DNA from: Magicicada cassinii
Taxonomy: Eukaryota; Arthropoda; Insecta; Hemiptera; Cicadidae
DNA length: 22,636 nucleotides
Direction: 5' to 3'
NCBI GenBank assembly: GCA_028571305.1
Contig: JAOXNS010077746.1
Span: 1-22,636 of the forward strand
Each line of letters starts with the position of its first letter. Within the stretch, counting starts at the first letter, position 1. Made by a program: the position numbers and the translations under genes. The notes beneath the pieces were generated by a model. That model ran no database searches, was not told the DNA's origin, and saw nothing but the letters and a program-made list of their open reading frames with translations. Below are positions 9,976 through 20,388 of this stretch, piece after piece.

Positions 9976-10161
9976 ATGATATCTTCTGGAATGCCTCTTC
10001 TAAAGCTCTGGCTTGTTCTCTCTTCTCTCCTTCACATCTTTTGACGATTTCTCGTAGTTCTTTATTGGAACTGCTGTACTTCTCTTTTTCAAAACTGACA
10101 TCTCCTAGCTGTCTACGAACATCAGTCAGTTCTTTCCGAAGGCTTTCGCATGTGTTCTCAG
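9976..10161 (-). CDS. Internal exon 3 of the rootletin-like gene
   Basis: The exon is 186 nt, phase 1 at both ends. The acceptor is tatgtgtag and the donor is a strong GTAAGC. The peptide runs AENTCESLRKELTDVRRQLG, then a stretch with EKEKYSSSNKELRE, VKRCEGEKREQ and finally ALEEAFQKIS. This is the segment that most resembles rootletin. A longer open frame reads through both splice sites (9872-10303), but the flanking residues are hydrophobic and unlike the exon. Because it is symmetrical in phase, the exon could be skipped without a frameshift. The next exon is not visible at lower coordinates. Confidence 0.85.
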
Positions 10162-11800
10162 CTACACATACATAGTTCAAAATTATCAATAAGTTTTTTC
10201 CAACGTGATTAAGAGATAAAGAATTACAAATCACTTTTAAAAATACAGAATACCATTGCATACCAACAATACTAACACAATTATCACCATAAATAAGTAA
10301 CAATAATTATCTGATAACCATCTGGTAGTTTTTAACATATAAAAATGTATAACATATAACATATTTTTTTATATACCATATAACAGTTTTTAACATCACA
10401 GTTTATAACCATATAAACACTGTTTTTCTGTTTATGACCAATAACGTTATTAACATTTATTAACATTTGATTCCATTATGGTGACCAATGTTAATAATTT
10501 TCAAAAAGATATTTAAAAAGTTAGTAGACCATATGTCCTAGGTTATACTACACCTTCTTTGAGCCTGCGCGTTGTTTCATGAAGCTGTGCCTGGACATTA
10601 TCCACACGGTCTTCTGTGAGATGTAACTGCACTTTCAATTCCTCACATTCCTGAATTGCTGCATCTCTTTCTTTCCTAGTTTCTTCAATTTTATTTTCAA
10701 TTCTTTTTCTTTCTTCTTCATTTTTAATTCTAACATAAAATTAAATCAATAAATAAACAACTTTTTTTTTATTGTGCTAATACATCATCTTGCCTACTTC
10801 AGTTTACATTATAAATATTATACAGGGCAAAATACAATTTGTAGTTTCTGTTCTGCTACATATTCAAGAAAATAACTTCACAATAGTAGAAAAACTATTA
10901 CATTTTTTTTAAAGTTACTTATTGGAACTGACATAAATTTTAATTTTTCCAAAATCCGAGTAGACTTTATTTAAGTAACAATATTTAATATAGCGATGTC
11001 AGTTCTTAGACCTTGTGTAGATCACTAAAAATTAATATGCTAATTACATGGTTGTTTTAAAAATGATGAGGGTTCACTAGTTATACAGCTTTCATACAGT
11101 ACTGACTACACAAAACACCAGTCACTGAAATAAATTTCTCCAAAAATAATTCAACCACGACTTTCTAATACCCTCCAAGAATAAATGGTAAATGCAACAT
11201 TGGACGAGTGATAAATATGGTATGTCAATCAATTCATATGTAGGATATGTAATATTCTCTTACTATGTTAATATCTACTTTGGTCTTGACATAGAAATTT
11301 GTCAGACACTAATACACTAATACATACTATACACTAATAAACTCTTATTAACAATAATAATTACAAAAAAATTTACATGGAGGTAATTATAAAAGAATTA
11401 GAAATATTTATGAAGTAGAAAATGAAAGGTATAAATTTTAAATAAAGTGTCTTCATTACTAATAACTGTATCCAGAAACTACGGTGTTAAAGAATAATGT
11501 TGGGTTAATGTTTTGATTTGATAGGAATGAAATGTGATGGACACTACAAGCTTCTACAATTGTCACTGTAATACAAAAAATTAATATTAGTTAATATACG
11601 AAAATATTAGGTGTACCTTGTTTCTTCCATTTTTGTTTTAATTCTAGCAAGCTCGTCTCTAAGCTGATTAATACTAGCTCTGTCTTGTTCCATTTTAGCA
11701 GCTGCTTCTCTCCGTTGTCTCTCACTACTGCCTCTTTCTTCATCCAGTTCTCGTCGTATTGCTTCCATCTTTTCAAGCAGTGCTTGCTGGTCATGGTGTG
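9976..11800 (-). CDS. Root: Rootletin-like coiled-coil gene, three internal exons (partial)
   Basis: Three minus-strand exons join in frame as 11800-11617, 10729-10554 and 10161-9976. They total 546 nt, or 182 codons, with no stop. The phases agree at both junctions: T-R with codon ag|a, and E-A with codon g|ct. The product is an almost unbroken run of E, K, R, Q and L in heptad-like order, with no membrane segment or catalytic motif, so it is an internal rod of a long coiled coil. Stretches such as SSNKELREIVKRCEGEKREQ and ALEEAFQKIS look to me like rootletin (Root/CROCC), the filament protein of ciliary rootlets and centriole linkers; in insects it works in sensory neurons. That recognition is from memory. 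CEP250/C-Nap1 or another long coiled-coil protein is the main alternative. The first exon begins and the last ends in phase 1, so the gene continues both ways. Coding reality is close to certain; the name is moderate. Confidence 0.6.
10162..10553 (-). other. Intron between exons 2 and 3
   Basis: This 392-nt AT-rich intron runs from GTGTAG to TATGTGTAG. Its middle part (about 10315-10500) is built from repeated ataacatat and ttaacat words, giving a low-complexity tract. No ORF or RNA gene is seen in it. Confidence 0.8.
10554..10729 (-). CDS. Internal exon 2 of the rootletin-like gene
   Basis: The exon is 176 nt: one base, fifty-eight codons, then one base. The acceptor is ttttatgttag and the donor is GTGTAG. 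No single long ORF reveals it because intron stops lie close to both edges; it was found by joining phases with its neighbours. The peptide starts IKNEEERKRIENKIEETRKE and ends with QAQLHETTRRLKE, again coiled coil. Joining it to exon 1 restores T-R-I-K and joining it to exon 3 restores K-E-A-E-N, both in frame. The donor GTGTAG is weaker than the one after exon 3. Confidence 0.85.
10730..11616 (-). other. Intron between exons 1 and 2
   Basis: This 887-nt AT-rich intron runs from GTACAC to TTATGTTAG. It contains a short run of the word actaatac/acactaata near 11305-11340 and T-rich tracts. I see no nested gene or recognisable transposon. Confidence 0.8.
11617..11800 (-). CDS. Internal exon 1 of the rootletin-like gene
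   Basis: The exon is 184 nt: two bases, sixty codons, then two bases. It follows an acceptor ending in gaaacag and precedes the donor GTACAC. The peptide opens HHDQQALLEKMEAIRRELDE, continues through ERQRREAAAKMEQDRA and closes QLRDELARIKTKMEET, a regular amphipathic coiled coil. Its composition is clearly less AT-rich than the flanking introns. The open frame extends upstream into the intron by chance, but that extension (many I, Y, F and V) lacks the coiled-coil character, which marks the 5' splice edge. The preceding exon must end in phase 1. Confidence 0.85.
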
Positions 11801-12654
11801 CTGTTTCAAACAATACACTTATATACTGTTTATCTAACACATAAAATATATTTATAGTGTAGTGAAATGCAATAATACTACACACTTCTTATCAATGCCA
11901 AAATTATCAAATGTGTTCAGAATTATAACAACGTATACAAATACTATGCGAGACACACTCATTAATGAAATTAATGGAGAGCCTGCCTGAAATGTATTAA
12001 ATTGACAAATATTCCATTAAAATCTTAACATAACATTTATCTTAAACTAAATGTCAGGGGAAAGCTAAATGTCTGAAAGTGACAAAGCTATTTCCTCAAA
12101 GCCAGTACAACATTTCTATGAATTAAGCTAATTTTAATAAACTACAAAAAACAGAATTTACATAAAGAATATACAACAGCAATATATGATGGTTTCTTTT
12201 ATTTTACTAAGCTAACAATCTGTCTGACAATAGAAACTAATCACATGGTATGTTATGAAGTACTTAAACATCACACAAGATTATGCACACATTAAATTGG
12301 TTCAATAATAAAAAAAATCACGTGCATGTTGTGATTATAAACACGGTAGGTTGAATCATAAATTCATAATATTTTTAATAAAGTTTCAAAACTTGGAAAT
12401 TTATTTTTTAAAGAAAAATGTGATTTATTTCTCCAAAGATCAATACATTACATTCACTTATAGCAAGATAATCCACTTTAGTAGCTATGTAGACTGCACA
12501 AGAAAACATAAAAAGAGGATTTAAAGTTTTGTTATATTATATGAAACTATCAGACTGATACAAACCATTCCAATAAAAATAACACTTATAATATGATCTG
12601 ATTATAATCAAAATTAGACTTTTGAAAATTTCAATTTATATCTGTGACAAATAC
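11801..12654. other. AT-rich sequence upstream of the visible exons
   Basis: This is probably the intron before the exon at 11617-11800. I see no exon, RNA gene or clear repeat in it. Confidence 0.5.
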
Positions 12655-12745
12655 TATAACGGTACAAATCTACCCCACATTCTTGGGACGCCAATTTTAT
12701 ATAACGATACCTTGTATTTAAACCGTTATATAACGATGCCAGGTG
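12655..12745 (-). mobile_element. Possible LTR-element edge fossil
   Basis: On the minus strand, TTGGCGTCCCAAGAATGTGG follows directly on an AT-rich tract that carries two copies of atcgttatata about 35 bp apart. The TGGCG start is what a tRNA-primer site next to an LTR end looks like. No matching second LTR or coding part is visible, so at most this is a broken, old scrap of an LTR retrotransposon. It could also be chance. Confidence 0.2.
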
Positions 12746-13446
12746 TAACTGTAATAAGAGTAGTAAATTTATGAGTAGTTAAAATTCCATGTTTATTGTT
12801 TCAAAAGCATTATAAATAATAAAACATTGTTAATAATCTCCGATCAAGATATCACTCATTATTAAGTTTTTATCTCTTAAGCTATACGGTGTTACACACA
12901 TTTAAAACACTCATCTAGACATGTGAATAATCTTAATCTAGACATTTATTCAAATTAATTTAATAAAAGAAATAAAAGTTAAATAAACTAATACCTATTA
13001 GTTTTAATTTTGTTTAATGTGCAGACTCTGTATGTATAAGCAAGCACATGTTTGGAATGTGTGTGTGCGCGCGCGCGCCAAAGACTATCAAAGAGTGGGG
13101 TGGCAGAGAGAGATTGAGTGAGTGAATGGGAGAAAGTGAAATAGGAAAAAGAAGAATTAATTTGTTAGTATCATGATTAAACAAAATATTTCTCGTACTT
13201 GATATCTAGTCACATGATACGTGCAAAAAATATAATACATGTTAACGTAAGTCTTGAATTTCCCTTTTCTAAAATGTTTATATAGGCTGTAACGGCAGAC
13301 AAACTTGTTCAGAACTAAACTAATAAAATATGCTTTCATTAATATTGATTAGTTGTAACGTTTAAGTAATAAGAGAAGACGTATCTTTCAAACTATAAAT
13401 AATTAACTAGATGCCAGCGATATTCAAAACAAAGTTTAAATTACCT
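12746..13446. other. AT-rich sequence with a GT/GC dinucleotide tract
   Basis: There is no gene. A gtgtgtgcgcgcgcgcgc run sits at about 13059-13078, a purine-pyrimidine alternation that can adopt Z-DNA, followed by a purine-rich gagagag patch to 13140. Confidence 0.6.
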
Positions 13447-13485
13447 AGTAGTTCAGCGGGAGAGCTCTACCAAACCCTTTAACTA
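13443..13485 (+). repeat. tRNA-like 5' half (A box), SINE head or tRNA relic
   Basis: TAGTTCAGCGGGAGAGCTC (13448-13466) matches the Pol III A box and D arm of a tRNA (GTTC paired with GAGC around AGCGGGA). The following bases do not form an anticodon stem. The nearest B-box-like word, gagttctagtct at 13541, is too far away and imperfect. It is not an intact tRNA; a tRNA-derived SINE fragment is the simplest reading. Confidence 0.35.
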
Positions 13486-13489
13486 TTAG

Positions 13490-15231
13490 CTAATAAACGA
13501 AACTCGCTTATATTGCCTGCTTCTATTTGCTATCCTGTTAGAGTTCTAGTCTAGTTACCACATTTTTCTGACTTTTTGTATACATAATAATATGTGCAAT
13601 CACTGAATTTGGAAAGACTTTTGACCTTCATATGCGAGGAGTGCTTACAATTTCAAATACAGCAAAATTGTGTCACCGTGTGATGACTAGAAAACATCTT
13701 GAAATTAAGCTGTAAGAATGTTTAAGTGACATTCAAAATATTCTCTGCCAATGTAGTGACTGAAAGTGAGTTTTAATTTTTACATGGAAAATATCTAATT
13801 TTAGCTGTGGAAAAAGATACGAAGCCTGCAAGTGTTGATTTCCATTCAGTCTGCATTCCTATAAGACGACTTATTCGAGTGAAACTTAAATGTCATATAT
13901 TTCATTCCCTAATTTGGAAGCAAACAATGCATTCTTACACAGTAATTAAAAGAGAATTTTCTCGGTAACATAACTTTTGTTTCATGGTGCCAAAAAAATA
14001 CTGTTTAAAAACTGCAGTACATATTCATGTGAATGGTGTATGGTGTGAAAACTGTAAACTAGCAGATTCGTAAGTGTGAGGTACCCAATCTTGTGTGTGA
14101 AGTATGAGAACAAAACTAAACAAGAACTAGTGTTGCTAAAAATGTTAATTAAATCCCCTTGCTTTATAAGGGGATTGATTTCACAATCATCAATGTGAAC
14201 AAAATTGTCATTACTTCTTAAGTGACCCAGTAAAATACAGGTAGTAAAGGAATTTTTCAAGTATTTCTCACCAAATGTATAATCGTAATAGCAAGACTTT
14301 AAAAAATGTTAACCAGACATTAGACTATTAACCAGAGATGTTAATAGGTTTTTATTTAGTATCTATATCTAGTATCTAACTGCCGCGCAGGCGTGTGTGT
14401 AGTATTAAACAGTAACCGAAATTTAAAAACTGATTTTCAAGTTAATATAGGAAATATTCTATACGTTACATTAAAAATCGTAATAAGTACGCAATACCTA
14501 ATATTTAGGATGCGCTACAAGGATTTTGTTAATGTTTCATCTTGTTGTTCAAGAAATTAAAAATAATCAAAAGTCAAATTTGTTCAATTCTGAGAGAGTT
14601 TACCTGAGTTTTTGTATTTTGGGAATGCATAAGCAAGCAAGCAGTTTGAACTGAGAATGCAGAAAAACTATACTAGAATTTTGCAAAACGGTCGCTGTTA
14701 TGTATGAGGACACAACAAAGAACGCAGTGACATTATAGCCGGTAATTGATTTAATGACCAATTTTAATTTGTGGCTACAAGTTTGTACTTATTTTTGTAG
14801 TTTTACTGTTAGACGTGGTGCAAAAAGTATGACAGTTTATTTTCTTTATTAACCATAAATGTAGTAAGGTTATGAATGCAGTTATGAATTGCAATGCAAC
14901 GAAAGTATGCATAACAAATGCAAGTGACCTTTACATGGGGGGGGGGGGTTGTAATAGCGTTATCAACGAAATTGGATCTGCCGTCGTTCAAGAATGCCTG
15001 AAATTATAATTTTCTTAACATAATTCTACTGATTACAAAATAAATAAAGTAATGCTATTTCCTCAAATAGACCTAGAATTTCCAGATAAAAAAATGATTA
15101 AGACTCTGTATGAGGTTCATTGATCCGTCAATCACGTAAATGAGTTAGAATTTTTAACTGAATACGACATATAGCTTCTTATTTGAAATGCATGTATGAA
15201 TCAAGTGTAGTATACTTACCTACATACACTC
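13490..15231. other. AT-rich stretch without a gene
   Basis: No exon is recognised. The stretch contains two adjacent hairpins at 14152-14199 and a run of twelve G at 14937-14948. ORFs at 13982-14260 and 14809-14991 have no known motif. Confidence 0.5.
14152..14199. other. Two adjacent short hairpins
   Basis: AATCCCCTT (14152-14160) and AAGGGGATT (14168-14176) form a perfect 9-bp stem with a 7-nt loop. Three bases later ttcaca (14180) and tgtgaa (14194) form a 6-bp stem. They lie in AT-rich, apparently non-coding DNA and are too short for a typical pre-miRNA. Confidence 0.5.
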
Positions 15232-15269
15232 ATGTGTGTATGTGTGTGAGCGCGTGCGTGTGCGCGTGT
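15232..15269. repeat. TG/CG dinucleotide microsatellite
   Basis: An imperfect (TG)n tract becomes rich in CG (tgtgtgtgagcgcgtgcgtg, then tgcgcgtgt). A long T-rich pyrimidine tract follows to about 15540 without coding character. Confidence 0.8.
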
Positions 15270-15689
15270 ACTTCTAAACTTCCCTCTTCATTACATCCCC
15301 CTACAAGGCTCTGTCGGTTTTATTTACTTCTTTTGCTTTTTCTTTTCCCAATACCATATTTTTTTAAACCACCTTTCTTTCGATATATTTTTCATCTCCC
15401 CATACCAAGTCTACTACTTTTTGTATCGTTCGTTTGTATCCACACAATTGTTGGACTATTTATGATCCAACTTCTTTACTTTTTATTTAGCTTCTCCAGT
15501 AATTCAGTTTACAGCCATACGAGATTCTCTTTCTAACCTTGCACGCTTTTGACCCGCGTAGAGTCATTGTCGTCTTGTAATGGTATCTTTAACTTTTATT
15601 GTATAACTTTGCTTGTACAGTTAACTTATCCTTAATAACTTACATGCACAGTCTTGGTAATAGGATAAATAATTCCCCCAAAATTATTC

Positions 15690-15880
15690 ACTAATTCTCA
15701 ATTAACATAGTTTTTGTGAAGCTTAGGAAACGTACAGTAGTTATCTTCAGGAGATATGACATCAGCCACAAAACTACGTTGTGGATGTTAAACAGTGTCG
15801 TTTCCAGTAGCATGATCATCTTACAGCATTTATGATCCAACGTTTTGACAGGTTTATTTAGATAAATTTTCAAAAGTGTT
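15690..15880 (-). repeat. Unclassified repeat fragment with GTCAAAACGTTGG motif
   Basis: The minus strand carries GTCAAAACGTTGGATCAT near 15850-15833 and CTCCTGAAGATAAC near 15755-15742. These words resemble the CTGAAGA…AAACG modules at 2029 and 5182 but are too far apart here to form one compact hairpin. The 60-codon open frame across the region has no known motif. Confidence 0.25.
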
Positions 15881-15947
15881 CAAATTTTTAAAAATTTTCC
15901 AACAGAATAGTCTTGATGCTTGTATACTTCCAAATCAGTAACTTGGC

Positions 15948-16008
15948 TGATTCTCAAAATACCAACACGTGCTCGGCCTGATCTAAACCTAAATCCACAC
16001 TGGTTCTC
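15948..16008 (-). mobile_element. LINE reverse-transcriptase fragment
   Basis: The minus-strand peptide ENQCGFRFRSGRARVGILRI resembles the conserved RT block of RTE-, Jockey- or CR1-like elements (E-x-Q-x-GFR-x-G-R-S…). It breaks off on both sides within a few dozen bases. It lies in opposite orientation to the LINE relic at 1180-1835, so it is a separate insertion. The clade cannot be resolved from so short a piece. Confidence 0.5.
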
Positions 16009-16443
16009 ACATAAATTAGCTCAAGTTTTCATTTACGAATTTTCCCGCATAATCTTCATATACTATTTAAAGCCGTAGTGGTCATGTAATTAGAGTAATC
16101 AGAATTACTCTTCACAGACGTTGGTTGCTAACATAATCCTGTTTGAAATTCGATGGATACGGCTTCCCTATTGAACCGCGTATTATAAAGGTGACAAAGT
16201 GAGCTCAACAGTAGGCGAGGGCCAACTTGGATTTGGTTATAGTTGGACATTTAAAAGACCGTCCATCAGTGACTACCTACATTAAATGAATTATAGTACG
16301 TACTATGTGTAGTTATATTCTCATTTGAAATCTTTTATCTTTAGATATGTCTGTATACCCTACAACAAATTGCAAGGTAGCCAAAAGTGACTTTACTGTT
16401 CCCATAATACGGCATATTAAAGAACTGTACTCTATGGACTTTA

Positions 16444-17219
16444 TTACACTACGCAACTGATTGCAAGAAACGTTGTGGGGCATTGGTTCATATGTAGCGT
16501 TTATTATACTTACTGCAATTGGTTGCACGGTCTGCAATCGATTCCAAGACAGTTGCAAACCTTGCAACTGTTCGTGCAATTTTTAGTTTCAGGCACTCGT
16601 TGTGGGGCATTGATTCAAATGTAGCCTATTACAGTATGCAACCGATTGCATGCAATACGTCTGCGTGCGCATTCTGTAGACAACGAAGAAATTTTATGAC
16701 ATGGGACCGACACAACATACATTCTTACAATTAGAAATTTTTACAAAACCGCCAATATCTCAAAAACGAAAAGGAGGATTTCATTGAAACAAAAACCAAA
16801 ATAAAATTTGTAATTTTTTCTAATTTACACTCGCTGACACCATATAGAATGAAAGTTTATCGCATGCCAAAAATTTCACTGTATGCAAATTAACAAAACG
16901 TTCATGACATGGGACCGTTAAAAATTTTTGTTCTTGAAAATGATTAAAGGATCAAATTAATGGTTCAAAGTTTTTGTGTAAAACCATACTCAAACTTCAA
17001 GGAACACGGCGGTGAAAGAATTTCTTCTATCAGATCAGTAGTTTCTGAGGTTAGCCCAGACAATAGTACAAACAAATTTTACCTCTTTATAATAGTAGTA
17101 TAGATGACATGCTTACTCTGAAACTGATTGTAGAACAGCTGCAGCCTGTTTTTACTACCGTGAAAAACTAGTTTCATGTAGGCTTGAAATCAATTGCATG
17201 CAATCAGTTCGTAGTGTAA
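16444..17219. mobile_element. Non-autonomous DNA transposon with terminal and subterminal repeats
   Basis: The left end TTACACTACG-C-AACTGATTGCA (from 16444) and the inverse of the right end, TTACACTACG-AACTGATTGCA (to 17219), agree except for one indel. The TIRs are flanked by TA on both sides (16442-16443 and 17220-17221), as for a TA-targeting Tc/mariner-type element. Inside the left part are related copies of the TIR at about 16502 and 16627, and a 28-bp word, cgttgtggggcatt…tgtagc, twice (16471 and 16598, 26 of 28 identical). Atgacatgggaccg occurs at 16696 and 16904. No transposase frame is seen in the 776 bp, so it depends on another element. The superfamily is inferred only from the TA flank. 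Confidence 0.6.
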
Positions 17220-17221
17220 TA

Positions 17222-18269
17222 GAAGCCTATCTTATCGAAAACCTCATAGTAACATTGCGTCTTGTCAGGATGTCTTTCTAGTTGCTATTTGACTGTTTCT
17301 AAGTACTTGTGAGATAATCTGTAGTAGGAAAGTTCAAGCACTGTATTTTTTTAATCAAAAATTGAAAATTTTACGAAGACACTGGTTGCCCCTGCTGCCA
17401 GACTTTTACTCATTTTTTCTAGCTCTCCTACTCATAAATTTTCACACTTCACATGATTCCTGATTTCTCGTCATAATTCTAATTAAGTTGGTTAGTTAAG
17501 TTAATTGTTTTTCGAGTGCGATGTAATTCTCTCAACTGTTACAGTGGAAGGATCCATGGTCCGTCGTATGTTTAATTCGCTTAATTTCACAATATAAGTA
17601 GCAACCGTCTTTGCTCATTTGGACTGTTTTTACAAATACCTTGAATTGATATATATGATTATTTTTTCATCATGGCTCTGATATAAGGTTAGCACTTAGG
17701 TGACCCAATAATCTAGCTTTTTGTGACCTCATTTCACCCATTCTGATAGATGTGAACCACCTTTCTCCACTGAGCACTCTTCACAGTATTTTCTTCTTGA
17801 CACGCTCTGAACATCTAGATTACAGTATATTTACTGCTTTCCATTCTTACGGATCTCCAATAAAAAAATCATAGAGCCCAGCAGTTTATTTTTTTCAAAC
17901 TGTTCTCTAACTTATTTAACCGATCTGTTTTGTTAAATCCGGATATTGAAGAGACAACTTGGTGTTTGGTTCCTACGTTGCATTATTAACATATTCTGTG
18001 ATTATTAACATATTCTTCTCCTTCAAGCCTCACTTGAAATTCTATTCGTCCTTACAACGGGTACTGATGTAACAGTTTATTATAACAAAAATATAGAGGT
18101 GTGTACAGATCAAAATTAACAAAAGAAGATAGAATGTAAAATAATTTTCTATATAATGGAGTTGTATTCAAAAAACGTTAATCGACTAACACAACACTTA
18201 ACACAGGAACAAAATTTAACGTGAACAGTTTTTACAAAAATGTTTTTTCTCTTAACGATGACGTAACGC
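17222..18269. other. AT-rich stretch without a gene
   Basis: No exon or RNA gene is recognised. Two tandem copies of attattaacatattct with a 19-bp period lie at 17982-18016. Confidence 0.5.
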
Positions 18270-18380
18270 TGAATCATCATCTGCCAGTGGTCCGATCCAC
18301 ATGGGACTCGGATTCTTCATCATTCAAGTTTATTATTAGTATATCTGCAACGTCTGCGCAGTTGTGAAGATCCCACAAAT
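18270..18380 (-). mobile_element. Possible piggyBac-like transposase N-terminal relic
   Basis: The minus-strand frame reads LWDLHNCADVADILIINLND, then EESESHVDRTTGR and two stops. This resembles the acidic N-terminal region of piggyBac-like transposases, where a D-V-x-D-I-x-I-x-P-P block precedes a D/E/S-rich run. No catalytic DDD region follows in any frame I could read. The call rests on about 35 residues and is tentative. Confidence 0.25.
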
Positions 18381-20334
18381 TACCCTCTGGCCGTGTTACA
18401 ATGACGCCACTTGTCTCCTGTTACTTTACCTTATCGTCTTGCATCAACTTCTATACATCGTTTAGTTCAAATGTTTTATTATTTTGTGACTTCAAATAAA
18501 TTATGATATTAACTTAGGCCTACAATGATATGGAGCAATCTCTGTGAACTGTGAATACTTTGTGTACTTTTCCCCTGCGATGCGTCAGTTGTATACTTCT
18601 TATTAAATGAATTCGGGTTGTTCTTTACAGTATTGTCGAAAATTAATATTGTTATCGTAACCAATAAACTATTTCATATTTTTTCCTGTAATTATTTCGG
18701 AAACGTAAAAGTTTAACCCTGGGACTGCCCATAATTATGACGCAATTTGTGATAAAACAATCTTGTTAAAACTAGGTTTTAAATACGTCCCTCCTTCATT
18801 TCTTTATGATATCTTGTGACTTTTTAAATTTTCTTTACTGGCCATTTAATGTCTGTTCCCACTTCCGACAAAAATGCTTACATCACTTTTAAGATCGTAT
18901 AAACTTTATTGATCCACGTTTCTTCTAAATAGTAAATGTTTCTGTTTTCGTTTTCGGTAACCTCAAATTTTCTTAAAACAATTTCGGCAACATAGTATGA
19001 TATCTTTTGTACATTTAATTACACTTTTTCTATTTCTAGTCACGAATAAAATCCCAATGATATTAAAAGTGCATGTAAACCAATTCGTTTGACATTAGGT
19101 ACGTTAGAATCATCATTTACGCCAGACAGAAATTTATTTGAAGTACGAGATTCATTTTTAAGTAAGAAGCATATATACTTTTAACCATTGTCTTTTTTTT
19201 TTGGCAAATTCATTAAATTTTTCAATGTTTACGTTTTCTTTGTTTACTAGCGGTTACCAACTTACCCGTTCTTCTTATTTCGTTTGGGATTTTATTAACA
19301 CTCCACACTGATTCATCTATAAATTTTGAATTGTTGTTCAGTATCTTTATCGGTAAGTATTTGACATTTGACGTGTTACAAACATGTGGCACTATAATAT
19401 TCTCCTCATTCGGTAAAGGTTTTCCTGATTTATGCGTAAATGTACTTGAGTCCAATACTGACGACGTGATTGAAATTTTTAAACTATCGTTATACTTTTA
19501 ATAGATTTTATAGCGCAACTATAAAAGGAAGCGCACCGCATCGAACTGTGGATTTAACTTAGCGAACTCCAGTAAATGAGACGGTGACTATTGCGCATAT
19601 TCTAATTCGCATCCAGCGGACAATTTAGTGATGCGACCATTCGTTTAACTAACGAGTCAGAGAAGGAATACAACAGTGTCCAGTACGATTCTTTGTTTAC
19701 ATTAGTATCAACGTAGTAGTAATCTACGAATGAATACATTTTAAGAGATATAACAAAAACCTTTCTCCTTCAGTATTAATAGCCGATCCGGTATTTAGAA
19801 CTGGAAAAAGAATCTGTTATACTGTGGTACCCCTTGCGACAGTTTCTACTTGTAAGAGCATACCAGCTTTCATTGTTTTTGACAGCTCCTCCTGTTTCTA
19901 TTTCTACTTTGTAACACGACTGAAATTTCACAGGACATACTTGCAGTTGTTGGAAACTCTGAACTCATTGTTTGAATTTCGATCGTTTTGAAACAAGTAT
20001 GGTTCAACCGACCAATCTTCTTCTTCGTCACCTCTTCTAGTACATAACTAACTTGTCTTCTTAATCGCATTACATTCAGAGGAAAACAGCCTTCTCCTGC
20101 CACTGTATGTGTGTTATGTCAGTTTCAAAGTGTGAGCCAATTAGCAGCAATTACTGTTTACTGTGTGTGGTTTCTAACTGTAAGCACACTACCTCAGCGT
20201 GAACGTAGACCGTGGGTCATACACCGCTATGCCACGGTGAATTGTGTGAACAGTCTCTAGCTGAAAGACTCCTTCTTGTTAACGATAGAGTATTGTTCCT
20301 TATCAAGTCAATCATCAACATGTTTTTGAGGTGA
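18381..20334. other. AT-rich stretch without a recognised gene
   Basis: Open frames on the minus strand at 19222-19455 and 19870-20103 (77 codons each) are the best candidates, but neither shows a family motif or splice signals in a useful phase. The region around 19520-19680 is somewhat less AT-rich, with several gcg and cgc words and no feature I can name. Confidence 0.45.
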
Positions 20335-20388
20335 AATGGCCGTCTGGGGTTTGAACCAAGTTGCCCAGGTACCAGTCCCACAGCGCGT
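20335..20388 (-). repeat. tRNA-derived SINE or tRNA 3'-half fragment (B box)
   Basis: The minus strand carries CTTGGTTCAAACCCCAG, a T arm with the Pol III B box GGTTCAAACCC (20347-20357), followed by ACGGCCAT where an acceptor strand would lie. Upstream, gactggtacctgggcaac could be a damaged anticodon arm. No matching 5' acceptor (TGGCCGT) or A box is found, so this is not a functional tRNA. Confidence 0.4.

Noticed and set aside
14152-14176. Rho-independent terminator
   Set aside because: The stem-loop lacks a following U run, and all other evidence points to a eukaryotic genome.
15460-15842. Direct repeat of atttatgatccaac at about 15459 and 15829
   Set aside because: A single shared 14-mer in 22 kb of AT-rich sequence is expected by chance and the flanks do not match.
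19222-19455. 77-codon minus-strand open frame with SVWSVNKIPNEIRRTGKLV
   Set aside because: No family resemblance or splice context; AT-rich DNA yields frames of this size by chance.
19870-20103. 77-codon minus-strand open frame
   Set aside because: It has no motif I can name, no ATG at its start and no donor or acceptor in a phase that fits the gene; length alone is not significant here.
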